From Panacagrimonas sp963975245 (GTDB lineage: Bacteria; Pseudomonadota; Gammaproteobacteria; Nevskiales; Nevskiaceae): a DNA stretch of 64,000 nucleotides. This document shows positions 1-7,808 of this stretch, piece after piece. The notes beneath the pieces were generated by a model, which had not been told where the DNA came from, made no database searches, and saw only the letters and a program-made list of their open reading frames with translations. Location of the stretch: contig CAXBFJ010000006.1 of assembly GCA_963975245.1 (NCBI GenBank), forward strand, positions 186,001 through 250,000. Direction: 5' to 3'. The position numbers were made by a program, and so were the translations under genes. Each line of letters begins with the position of its first letter. The first letter of the stretch is position 1.

Positions 1-19
1 GTCCGCTAGCGCGGCAGGC

Positions 20-994
20 TCACTCTGCGGAAGCGAGAATGTCGTCGGCCTGCTGATCGGCGTGGTAGCTGGAGCGCACCATCGGCCCGCTGGCTACATG
101 CGCAAAACCCATTTTCTCGCCCACGACTCTCAGGCGGTCAAATTCATCCGGATGAATGAAGGCTTCGACCGGAAGATGATTCTTCGAGGGCTGCAGATAC
201 TGTCCCAGGGTCAGCATGTCGACCTGATGGGCGCGCAGGTCCTGCATGACCTGCTCGATTTCTTCCGAGGTTTCGCCCAGACCCAGCATCAGGCCGGATT
301 TGGTCGGAACGCCTGAATGCAGCGATTTGAAACGCGCCAGCAGATCCAGACTCCACTGGTAGTCCGAGCCGGGGCGTGCGCGCTTGTAGAGCCGGGGCAC
401 CGTTTCCAGATTGTGATTGAACACATCCGGCGGGGTGTCCTTGAAGATGGCCAGCGCAGGGTCCATGCGGCCGCGGAAGTCCGGCACCAGCACTTCAATC
501 TTCAACTGTGGGCTGGCGATGCGGCTCTCGCGAATACAGGCCGCAAAATGAGCCGCGCCGCCATCTTTGAGGTCGTCCCGGTCCACGCTGGTAATGACCA
601 CGTACTTGAGCTTCATCGCCGCAATGGTCTTGGCCAGTTTGGCCGGCTCGTTTTCATCCAGCGCATTGGGACGCCCGTGCGCCACATCGCAGAACGGGCA
701 GCGCCGCGTGCAGATGTCGCCCATGATCATGAAAGTAGCGGTGCCTTTGCTGAAGCATTCAGACAGGTTCGGGCAACTGGCTTCTTCGCAAACCGTATGC
801 AAATCCTGCTCGCGCAGGGTTTTCTTGATGCGCTCAACTTCTGTTGCATTGCCCAGGCGGGTGCGAATCCACTTGGGTTTGCGCGGCATCACGCTGGTGG
901 CTTCGAATTTGACGGGGATGCGCGCCATTTTCTCGGCGCCGCGCAACTTCACGCCGGCCACGACGGGCGCGGGTCTGTTCGGGGGAGTGCTCAT
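20..994 (-). CDS. lipA: Lipoyl synthase
   Basis: Radical-SAM enzyme that inserts two sulfurs into the octanoyl group on the lipoyl domains of 2-oxoacid dehydrogenases and the glycine cleavage H protein; cytoplasmic. The 324-residue product has both expected cysteine clusters: C69, C74 and C80 (auxiliary cluster) and C95, C99 and C102 (CTRRCPFC, the radical-SAM CxxxCxxC). The C-terminal RSSYH stretch carries the serine that ligates the auxiliary cluster in characterised LipA. Length matches the family. The start is the ATG at 994. The acyltransferase gene upstream on the same strand ends 31 bp before it. No lipB is visible in the window. Confidence 0.97.
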   Translation of the reverse strand: MSTPPNRPAPVVAGVKLRGAEKMARIPVKFEATSVMPRKPKWIRTRLGNATEVERIKKTLREQDLHTVCEEASCPNLSECFSKGTATFMIMGDICTRRCPFCDVAHGRPNALDENEPAKLAKTIAAMKLKYVVITSVDRDDLKDGGAAHFAACIRESRIASPQLKIEVLVPDFRGRMDPALAIFKDTPPDVFNHNLETVPRLYKRARPGSDYQWSLDLLARFKSLHSGVPTKSGLMLGLGETSEEIEQVMQDLRAHQVDMLTLGQYLQPSKNHLPVEAFIHPDEFDRLRVVGEKMGFAHVASGPMVRSSYHADQQADDILASAE

Positions 995-1025
995 GCGCCT
1001 AGTTTACGCGCCTGTCCCGCTGGAA

Positions 1026-1808
1026 TCAGCCCGTGGCGAGCTTCTGGCGAATCTCCTGCCGTGATGCCTCGGCCAATTGGGCACGAGATTTTCCTTCAGA
1101 GTCCAAAGGGGTAGAGGTCATGATGCTGACGTCCATGCCGGGGTCGCGTAGCACCCTGAACAGGTGCGCAACCAGATTGTCGTCGCCGATAAAGGGAGCC
1201 AGCGCCTGTCCGTCACATCCGGGACCGTACTGGATCGACACGGGGATCACCTGGCAGCCCGACTCGATGGCAGCCGCAAACAAGCGAGAGTGAAAGGGCA
1301 GGACCTGAGTACCGTCGCTGGTGGTGCCTTCGGGAAAAATCGTAACCACGCCGCGATCCTGCAAATGCGGAATCAGTCGATTGAGCAGAGGGCGTGAGCC
1401 GCCCTTGCCGCGGCGGATGTAGAAGGTGCCAGCCGCCTGGGCGAACCAGCCGGCAATCGGCCAATCGCGGACCTCGGATTTGGAGACAAAACGGCAGGAC
1501 AAATGCGTCTGGATGACCGGGATATCCAGCCAAGAGACGTGATTGGCGACGATCAAGACCGGTTGGTCAGGCACGCTGCCCCTGAACCGCACCCGGATGC
1601 CGAGCAAGGCAATGAGCAGTCTGGACCAGTGCGCTGCCAGGGCTTCACGGCGCAGGTAGCCGCCTGCATCCAGACAGACCATCAGACTCAGCAGCAGGCC
1701 GTAGGCCAGAAGCGGAATCAGCGCGCAGGCGCGCAGCCACAGCCGGACAAGGCCGGTCAGCCCGGTGCTGGCCCCGGTTGGTCGCTCGGATTCGGTGATG
1801 GTCGTCAC
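1026..1808 (-). CDS. olsA: 1-acylglycerol-3-phosphate-type acyltransferase, probable lyso-ornithine lipid O-acyltransferase
   Basis: PlsC-family membrane acyltransferase of about 260 residues. It has the catalytic NHVSWLD motif (NHxxxxD) and the acceptor-binding FPEGTTSDG motif, after an N-terminal hydrophobic segment. An in-frame ATG exists at 1889 but lies deep inside the upstream gene. The GTG at 1808, one base after the upstream stop, is a more natural coupled start and is used here. PlsC-family enzymes normally acylate lysophosphatidate. The adjacent OlsB-like gene suggests the acceptor is lyso-ornithine lipid (OlsA activity). The family call is firm; the substrate is inferred from the neighbour. 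A second general PlsC is the alternative. Confidence 0.8.
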   Translation of the reverse strand: MTTITESERPTGASTGLTGLVRLWLRACALIPLLAYGLLLSLMVCLDAGGYLRREALAAHWSRLLIALLGIRVRFRGSVPDQPVLIVANHVSWLDIPVIQTHLSCRFVSKSEVRDWPIAGWFAQAAGTFYIRRGKGGSRPLLNRLIPHLQDRGVVTIFPEGTTSDGTQVLPFHSRLFAAAIESGCQVIPVSIQYGPGCDGQALAPFIGDDNLVAHLFRVLRDPGMDVSIMTSTPLDSEGKSRAQLAEASRQEIRQKLATG

Positions 1809-1809
1809 A

Positions 1810-2652
1810 TCAGGCCTGAATGCTGACGGCCTTGCTGGACGCTGTTGAACGTTGCATGAAGTGGCGCGTATAGCGCGGATTGAGTTCACTCACGTTGAGC
1901 AGCATGAACACGTCGGCACAATTGAACTGCTGGTCCCAATAGGCTTCGCCGCAGGCCTTGGCACCCAGGCTCATGTAGGCCTTGAGCAGGGGCGGCATGC
2001 GTACACGGCCAGAACTACTGTTCTGGTCGGCATTCCATTTCTCCGGTCGTGCGTCCACTGCGGGCAGTGGGTAGTAGGGCCGCACACGCTGATAGCTCGG
2101 TGCCAGGTGACGCGCCCGGACCTGCTGGAGTATGGCGTGGGCCTGCGCGCCGCCATCCTCAAGACTGATGCTCGCGCAGCCAAACAGGTAGTCAAATCCA
2201 TAGGCCGTGACATGCGAGGCAATGCCCTGCCACAGGGTGGCGATGACTGCCCCATTTCGATAGTCGCCGTGGACGCAGGTGCGGCCGATCTCCATCACCC
2301 GGCCGGGCAGTGCGTCGAGCATGGCCAGGTCGAATTCGCCGGAGGAATAGAACCCACCCGCATTGGGCGCGTCGGTATCCGCCAGCATGCGGGTGCAGGC
2401 GACCAGGCGACCGGTCGCGGTTTCGCGCACGAGCAGGTGGCGGCACCAGGGATCGTATTCGTCGCAGTCGATGTCGCCATCAATCTCGGCGCCAAGCTCG
2501 CCTGCAAAAATTTCGTATCGGAGACGCTGTGACTCCAGTACTTCACTCTGTGTTTCGGCCACGCTGACTTCGAAGCGAGGGCGCTGTGTTTTTTCCGGTT
2601 CGCTGCAAATAACGCCATTACGGGTAATGAGCGTATCGATGACTGCGGACAT
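1810..2652 (-). CDS. olsB: OlsB-like acyl-ACP N-acyltransferase (GNAT fold)
   Basis: A 280-residue protein of the hemolysin-like/OlsB GNAT family, which transfers a 3-hydroxyacyl chain from acyl-ACP to the amino group of ornithine in the first step of ornithine lipid synthesis. Family-like segments are LRYEIFAGELGAE, the acidic DCDEYDPWCRHLLVR, and MEIGRTCVHGDYRNG followed by a WQGI helix. A PPLLKAYMSLGAK stretch lies near the C-terminus. The next gene is an OlsA-like acyltransferase one base downstream, so the two are almost certainly co-transcribed and translationally coupled. Ornithine lipids are phosphate-free membrane lipids. The family is clear; the acyl acceptor is inferred from the gene pair. 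Confidence 0.8.
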   Translation of the reverse strand: MSAVIDTLITRNGVICSEPEKTQRPRFEVSVAETQSEVLESQRLRYEIFAGELGAEIDGDIDCDEYDPWCRHLLVRETATGRLVACTRMLADTDAPNAGGFYSSGEFDLAMLDALPGRVMEIGRTCVHGDYRNGAVIATLWQGIASHVTAYGFDYLFGCASISLEDGGAQAHAILQQVRARHLAPSYQRVRPYYPLPAVDARPEKWNADQNSSSGRVRMPPLLKAYMSLGAKACGEAYWDQQFNCADVFMLLNVSELNPRYTRHFMQRSTASSKAVSIQA

Positions 2653-2868
2653 GGTGACTTCCGTTATTCGCCCCTTATTGGACGCACGGAAATCTATGAA
2701 AAGCCCGTGTGAGTGATGTTAAGCAAGCATGAAAGTTCGATGACAGACCGGGCGGCTTGCCGCGCGCATTGCGCCGTGCCTCATCACGGTGAAGTTATGA
2801 AGAATGCAGTTGTGCCGATAACATGCCTTGATTGAGAGCCGAATCCGCTTCGTCCACAGGTGTGCAAG

Positions 2869-3774
2869 ATGAATCAACCGCAGACATCCGAGAAAGTGCT
2901 TAATGACGGCGGCGACTGGTATCCCTTCGGTGTGCCGGCCTCGCGCCCAAAGGCCGCGGTGATCCTGCTTCTGGGTTCGCTCCTGAGATCCCTGCGTCCA
3001 CAGCGAATGGCCGAGCTGCAAGCGGCCCGCTTCGACGATTTTGCGGATTTGTCACGACAAGATCGCTGGATGCTCGCAGCTCTGGGCGCCTATGCCAGGC
3101 GCAATAACCAGCTGGAGTTGTTGCAGCCGGTTCACAAGAAGTTCTGGGAAGCCGGGGAAGGCGCTTCACTGCATCAGCACTACGCAGACCGGTTCGAAAC
3201 CGATTTCCTGAAACACCATGCCGAGATTGCGGTGTGGTTGCGTGAAGAGGCGGCCTCGGCAGGCGCGACCCGACTGGTGGAGTTTGGCTGTGGCCGGGGC
3301 GAGACACTGGAGTACTGCGTCAATGAAGCTGGATTCCAGCAGGGCACGGGAGTTGACCTGAGTGCGCAGCTCTTGGACATTGCCAGGGCCAGCATCCAGA
3401 ACCCGGCACTGGATTTCCAGCATTCGGATGCCATCGAGTGGCTTAAGACTCAGGGGCAGCCCGGGACCGTGTTTCTGACCAATGGCGGTGTTCTGGAATA
3501 CTTCACGCCCGCTCAGCTGCAGGAAATGTTCTCGCATATCCAGACCCACCTTGGACCCTCCCTGGTGGCCTTGGTGGAGCCACTGGGTCTGGATCACGAC
3601 CAGAAAGCGTCACCCAAATCACAAATCTATGGCAGCGAGATGTCGTTTTCGCATCCCTACGATGTTCTGCTTGAGGCTGCGGGCCTTAAGGTTCTGCGCA
3701 AGAAGGACTATCGCGTGGGCGATCGTGAGCGCTGGATGATGGTCGTTGCTACGACCACGTCGGCCCAGACTTGA
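2869..3774 (+). CDS. Class I SAM-dependent methyltransferase, substrate unknown
   Basis: A roughly 301-residue cytoplasmic protein with a SAM-binding motif I (VEFGCGRGETLEYC, near residues 137-150). An acidic strand-2 end (GVDLSAQLLDIA) and a motif near FLTNGGVLEYFTPAQL complete a standard Rossmann methyltransferase core. About 130 residues of helical N-terminal extension precede it. The start chosen is the ATG at 2869, with CAGG 8 bases upstream. A GTG three codons earlier is possible. The gene stands alone between olsB (divergent) and rnt (convergent), so context gives no substrate. Confidence 0.75.
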   Translation: MNQPQTSEKVLNDGGDWYPFGVPASRPKAAVILLLGSLLRSLRPQRMAELQAARFDDFADLSRQDRWMLAALGAYARRNNQLELLQPVHKKFWEAGEGASLHQHYADRFETDFLKHHAEIAVWLREEAASAGATRLVEFGCGRGETLEYCVNEAGFQQGTGVDLSAQLLDIARASIQNPALDFQHSDAIEWLKTQGQPGTVFLTNGGVLEYFTPAQLQEMFSHIQTHLGPSLVALVEPLGLDHDQKASPKSQIYGSEMSFSHPYDVLLEAAGLKVLRKKDYRVGDRERWMMVVATTTSAQT

Positions 3775-3783
3775 GCCAGGCGC

Positions 3784-4440
3784 TTACTGGGAAGGCGGTG
3801 GCGAAACCGGCAAGGCATCAAACAGGGGTTTGATGCGGTTGATCAGCAGACAGTAGAGATCGGCCGTGATCTCGGCGTCGTAAATGGCCGAGTGCGCTTC
3901 CTTGGTGTCATAAGGCAGGCCGGCGGCTTGTGCCGCCCGTGCCAGCACCGTCTGGCCGAGCAGGCTGCCAGCCAGGGTGACGGTGTCGAAGCAGGAAAAG
4001 GGGTGGAAGGGGTTGCGCTTGATGCCTGTACGCGCGACCGCCGCATTGAGAAAACCGAGGTCAAAATGCGCGTTGTGGCCTACCAGTACCGCCCGGGTGC
4101 AGCCATTTTCAGAAATGGCTTGGCGGATCGGTTTGAAGATGTGCGCCAGGGCTTCCTGTTCTTTCTTTGCCAGCCGCAGGGGGTTGTCCACCTTGATGCC
4201 GTTGACCTCCATGGACGCCTTTTCCAGATTGGCGCCGGGAAACGGCTCCACATGGCAGAACACCGTGTTGCGCCGGACCAGCATGCCGTTTTCGTCCACG
4301 CCCAGGATGACCGCTGCGACTTCGAGCAAAGCATCGGTTGCGCTGTTGAATCCGCCGGTCTCGACGTCTACAACAACCGGAAGAAAGCCACGGAATCGGT
4401 GGCCGACTTTGGGTGGCGAAGATGGGTCTGGGGTCTCCAT
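3784..4440 (-). CDS. rnt: Ribonuclease T
   Basis: DEDD-family 3'-5' exoribonuclease that trims the CCA ends of tRNA and the 3' ends of 5S/23S rRNA and other stable RNAs. The 218 residues carry the three exonuclease motifs: VVVDVETGGFN (Asp and Glu metal ligands), GHNAHFDLGFL (Asp) and HSAIYDAEITADLY (His-x4-Asp). Length fits RNase T rather than DNA polymerase III epsilon or oligoribonuclease, and the phrase FPGANLEKASMEVNGI is typical of RNase T. Transcribed divergently from argG, with 116 bp between the two starts. It ends 9 bp from the convergent methyltransferase gene. Confidence 0.95.
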   Translation of the reverse strand: METPDPSSPPKVGHRFRGFLPVVVDVETGGFNSATDALLEVAAVILGVDENGMLVRRNTVFCHVEPFPGANLEKASMEVNGIKVDNPLRLAKKEQEALAHIFKPIRQAISENGCTRAVLVGHNAHFDLGFLNAAVARTGIKRNPFHPFSCFDTVTLAGSLLGQTVLARAAQAAGLPYDTKEAHSAIYDAEITADLYCLLINRIKPLFDALPVSPPPSQ

Positions 4441-4479
4441 GGGGGCGGCACTATAGCGGCACAGGAGCCCAAGCGTCCT

Positions 4480-4522
4480 TATAATCTGCCGCCTGTCACC
4501 CGTTTGCAGGCCTGCAAACGGG
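4480..4522 (+). promoter_or_regulatory. argG leader: -10 element and perfect 24-bp palindrome
   Basis: A TATAAT hexamer lies at 4480-4485, with no strong -35 in front of it. A perfect dyad follows at 4499-4522: CCCGTTTGCAGG is followed directly by its reverse complement, with no spacer. From the -10, transcription would start near 4492, putting the dyad in the first part of the argG leader. It does not resemble an ArgR box (AT-rich, TGAAT/ATTCA halves). It could be an operator for another regulator or a leader hairpin. The function is unproven. Confidence 0.5.
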
Positions 4523-4556
4523 CCAAAAAATACTCAGACCCGATGTCATTCCCCCT

Positions 4557-5777
4557 ATGAGCAAAGCCCGTAAAGTCGTTCTGGCCTATTCCGGTGGCCT
4601 GGATACCTCCGTCATCCTCAAGTGGTTGCAGGATCACCATAACTGCGAGGTCGTGACCTTCACCGCTGACCTTGGTCAGGGCGAGGAATTGGACCATGTC
4701 CGGCCCAAAGCCGAGCAGTTCGGGGTCAAGCAGATATTCATTGATGACCTGCGCGAGGAGTTTGCGCGCGACTTCGTGTTCCCGATGTTTCGTGCCAATG
4801 CCATTTATGAAGGCGAGTATCTGCTCGGCACGTCCATCGCCAGACCGCTGATTTCAAAGCGCTTGATTGAAATTGCCCGCGAAACCGGCGCAGACAGCAT
4901 CTCGCACGGCGCCACCGGCAAGGGTAATGATCAGGTCCGTTTTGAACTGGGCGCCTACGCGCTGCAGCCGGACATCAAGATCATCGCACCCTGGCGCGAG
5001 TGGGATCTCAACTCCCGCGAGAAGCTGCTGGCCTACGCGGCAGAGCACAACATTCCCGTCGAGAAGAAGAAAGGTGGCGGCTCACCGTATTCGATGGATG
5101 CCAATGCGCTGCATATCAGCTACGAAGGCGGCGGCCTGGAAGATCCGTGGTGGAATCCGCCCGACGATATCTGGCGCTGGACGACCAACCCTGAAGATGC
5201 GCCCGATGAGCCGCAACTGATCACCATCAGCTACAAGAATGGTGACCCGGTGGCGTTGGACGGCAAGGCCATGTCGCCTTACGAAATCCTTGCGGCGCTC
5301 AATGAGGTGGGCGGCCGCCACGGCATCGGACGTCTGGATATCGTCGAGAACCGCTACGTGGGCATGAAGTCGCGCGGCTGTTACGAGACACCGGGCGGCA
5401 CCATCATGTTGCGTGCACATCGATCCCTGGAGTCCCTGACCCTGGATCGCGAAGCCGCGCATCTCAAGGACGAACTCATGCCGCGCTACGCCAGCCTGAT
5501 CTATAACGGGTACTGGTGGAGCCCGGAACGCAAGATGCTGCAGGCGATGATTGATGAGTCTCAGCAGTACGTGAACGGCGACGTGCGCCTCAAGCTGTAC
5601 AAGGGTGGTGTCTACAACGCCGGCCGGCGTTCACCCGATTCCCTGTTTGATGCGGATGTGGCGACATTTGAAGACGATGGCGGTGCCTACAACCAGAAGG
5701 ATGCTGAGGGATTCATCCGGCTGAACAGCCTTCGACTGCGCACGGGCGCAAAACGCAGGCAATACGAAAAACAATAA
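4557..5777 (+). CDS. argG: Argininosuccinate synthase
   Basis: ATP-dependent condensation of citrulline and aspartate to argininosuccinate, the penultimate step of arginine synthesis; cytoplasmic homotetramer. The 406-residue product begins with the N-type ATP pyrophosphatase P-loop AYSGGLDTSV (residues 9-18). It contains the family segments LLGTSIARPLISK, HGATGKGNDQVRFE and YETPGGTIMLRAHRS. Length is typical of the 400-residue class. ATG at 4557. An epoxide-hydrolase-like gene follows 15 bp downstream and is probably co-transcribed, ending at the terminator near 6680-6715. Confidence 0.97.
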   Translation: MSKARKVVLAYSGGLDTSVILKWLQDHHNCEVVTFTADLGQGEELDHVRPKAEQFGVKQIFIDDLREEFARDFVFPMFRANAIYEGEYLLGTSIARPLISKRLIEIARETGADSISHGATGKGNDQVRFELGAYALQPDIKIIAPWREWDLNSREKLLAYAAEHNIPVEKKKGGGSPYSMDANALHISYEGGGLEDPWWNPPDDIWRWTTNPEDAPDEPQLITISYKNGDPVALDGKAMSPYEILAALNEVGGRHGIGRLDIVENRYVGMKSRGCYETPGGTIMLRAHRSLESLTLDREAAHLKDELMPRYASLIYNGYWWSPERKMLQAMIDESQQYVNGDVRLKLYKGGVYNAGRRSPDSLFDADVATFEDDGGAYNQKDAEGFIRLNSLRLRTGAKRRQYEKQ

Positions 5778-5792
5778 TCAGAGACGTAACTT

Positions 5793-6674
5793 ATGAGTCA
5801 GCTTGCCGTGAAAACCATCCGTGCGAACGGCCTGGACTTTGCCTATCTTGAAGCCGGGGAAGGTCCGCTGATTCTGCTGCTGCATGGTTTTCCGGATACG
5901 GCTTACGGTTATCAGAACGTCATGTCATCACTGGCCGCAGCAGGTTACCGTGCGGTGGCCCCGTTCATGCGCGGATACGCGCCAAGTCCCTTGGCCAGCG
6001 ACGGTGACTATTCCATTCCGGCGCTGGGCCGTGACGTTCTGGCGCTGATCGAGCACTTTGGCGGTGGTGAAAAGGCGCGCGTTGTGGGACACGATTGGGG
6101 CTCCATTGCGACGCAATACGCGGCCAACCTGCGGCCTGACCGGTTCGAGAAAATCGTGCTGTGCGCAGTGCCGCAGATGCGGCGATTTTTTCTGTCACTG
6201 ACCCCTGCCCAGATCAAGCGCTCGCATTACATTTTCCGCTTTCAGGCACCGCTGTGGGCGGAAAAGCGGATTCCCAAGAATGATTTCGCCTGGCTCCGGG
6301 AAGTGATCTTCAAGCGCTGGTCGCCCGGCTACGATTTCAGCGAAGAGGACTTGGCGCCGCTGCTGGAAGGCTTCAGGGACCCTGCACGACTCAAGGCCGC
6401 GCTGGCCTATTACCGCGCCATACCTGCCACTGTTGCTGACCCGAGAAAGGCGCGTATCGCATTTCGTGCACAGACGGTTCCGGCAATGGTCATTTACGGC
6501 AGTGACGACGGCTGCATCGGCCCTGACATGTTTACCAAGCAGGAAAAGCGCTTCAAGGGTGGACTCAAGCTGGTCGAAAAGCCCGGCATGGGGCATTTCC
6601 CGCAGTACGAGCAGCCGGAATGGTTCGCCGCCCAGATACTGGAATTCCTGGGAAACCCCGCGGAACAATCCTGA
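5793..6674 (+). CDS. Alpha/beta hydrolase, epoxide hydrolase-like
   Basis: A 293-residue alpha/beta hydrolase. The oxyanion-hole motif is HGFPDT, and the nucleophile elbow GHDWGS (about residues 99-104) places Asp, not Ser, at the nucleophile position, as in epoxide hydrolases and haloalkane dehalogenases. The catalytic His is in GMGHFPQYE near the C-terminus, and a Tyr-containing cap segment (AYYRAI) lies between. An epoxide hydrolase or dehalogenase activity is therefore likely, on an unknown substrate. It sits 15 bp after argG, probably in the same transcript. The CYP153 operon ends convergently just downstream, but the two are separated by a terminator, so no pathway link is implied. Confidence 0.75.
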   Translation: MSQLAVKTIRANGLDFAYLEAGEGPLILLLHGFPDTAYGYQNVMSSLAAAGYRAVAPFMRGYAPSPLASDGDYSIPALGRDVLALIEHFGGGEKARVVGHDWGSIATQYAANLRPDRFEKIVLCAVPQMRRFFLSLTPAQIKRSHYIFRFQAPLWAEKRIPKNDFAWLREVIFKRWSPGYDFSEEDLAPLLEGFRDPARLKAALAYYRAIPATVADPRKARIAFRAQTVPAMVIYGSDDGCIGPDMFTKQEKRFKGGLKLVEKPGMGHFPQYEQPEWFAAQILEFLGNPAEQS

Positions 6675-6678
6675 GTAG

Positions 6679-6715
6679 AACGGGAATCCATCGTCCGATG
6701 GATTCCCGTTTCTTC
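6679..6715 (+). terminator. Rho-independent terminator after the argG-hydrolase unit
   Basis: A 15-bp stem (AACGGGAATCCATCG at 6679-6693, complement at 6696-6710) with a very short loop is followed by TTTCTTC on the plus strand. It lies exactly between two convergent genes and may also block read-through from the minus strand. Confidence 0.75.
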
Positions 6716-7808
6716 ATGCCTTATAGAAGCGCCACTGGCTGATCGCGTCACCGCGTGACAGTGATCGGTCCAGACTGCAGCGCAGGCCCCAGGCCTGAAG
6801 CGGCAGGGTCGCTGACCAGGCGCGTGCAATCGCATCATCAATCTCGAACAAGGCAGGGTCCTCTCCGCGCCAGAGCCGGTTGCTGCTCTGGTAGACCACC
6901 GCCTCGTCGCCTTTGACCTCTACTTCCACTTCGTCACCGATCAAGGCCGCAGTCTGCGCGTAGTAGATCGCAGCGTCGCGCGGTGTTTGTGCGCGTTCAA
7001 GGCCGAGTTTTGCAGGCAGCCATTGCCATCGAGCAGCAAGCACGGTTCTGAAAGCGTGTTCGGTAATCGCTGCTGCGCCGACAGTACCGAACATGGCAGC
7101 CAGGCTTGCCAGTCGTGAAGCGGTATGACCGATCGCGAAATTCTTCAGTGCACCTGCCTTGCGTGCTTCCGGCCAATCTTCGTGCGGCAGACGAGGTGCT
7201 TTTTCTGCATCGAACGGCGGCGAGAATTCGCCCGGCCGGCGTTGATAGACCAATTCAGGTTCCAGTGGCTCCGGGTACTCGATGAAGTAGCCGGCTTCCC
7301 AAGGGTCGCCTTCACATTGGCTCTGAGTCTGCACGAATGCGAGCCTTGGATTGCCCAGCATCGCGCCGTTATGCGCATGCCACGCTCGAAACGCACCCCG
7401 GCCGATCTGCGGGCCCAGTGCCGCAATGGACGCCATCGGGGCGTCGGTGCCGTCACAGATCCAGAAAGGTGGGTGGTAGCGAATCCAGACCTTGTTTGGC
7501 GTCTCTTCGACGTACTGCATGCGCCGGCCGCCGAGCGAGTTGGAAAAATAGTGATACTTGGCGCAGCGTAATGCGTCGGTGGGTTCACGCTCCAGCCCCA
7601 GTTTCCGCATGCCGTCGACAAAGTGCTTGTGCTGGTGGCGGCGCAAGCTGAGGAATTCCAGTTCGCCGATGGCATCCTGTCCGTGTGTGCGCAGGCAGGA
7701 CAGGGTCAGGCCGGAGCAGAAGGACAGCCACAGGTCGTTGGCGATGTTGTGACGCACGACGCTGTCTTCGGGCATCGCTTGAATCTGGATGGTGGTCGAA
7801 CTACTCAT
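6714..7808 (-). CDS. Uncharacterised protein, second of two tandem paralogs in the CYP153 operon
   Basis: A 364-residue protein with no family that I recognise. No signal peptide or transmembrane segment is evident. It is clearly homologous to the neighbour encoded at 7805-8884. The two share KYHYFSN, YVEETPNKVW, GNPRLAFVQTQ, YQRRPGE and a C-terminal WGLRC/SPGLRC-like segment, and are collinear over their whole length. It is the last gene of the P450-ferredoxin-paralog-paralog operon, and its ATG overlaps the stop of the preceding gene (ATGA at 7805-7808), so translation is coupled. A role in alkane oxidation (substrate handling, redox partner or P450 maturation) is only an inference from the operon. 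Confidence 0.85.
   Translation of the reverse strand: MSSSTTIQIQAMPEDSVVRHNIANDLWLSFCSGLTLSCLRTHGQDAIGELEFLSLRRHQHKHFVDGMRKLGLEREPTDALRCAKYHYFSNSLGGRRMQYVEETPNKVWIRYHPPFWICDGTDAPMASIAALGPQIGRGAFRAWHAHNGAMLGNPRLAFVQTQSQCEGDPWEAGYFIEYPEPLEPELVYQRRPGEFSPPFDAEKAPRLPHEDWPEARKAGALKNFAIGHTASRLASLAAMFGTVGAAAITEHAFRTVLAARWQWLPAKLGLERAQTPRDAAIYYAQTAALIGDEVEVEVKGDEAVVYQSSNRLWRGEDPALFEIDDAIARAWSATLPLQAWGLRCSLDRSLSRGDAISQWRFYKA

Noticed and set aside
317..1114. 265-codon frame antisense to lipA
   Set aside because: Shadow of lipA, which has all expected cysteine motifs.
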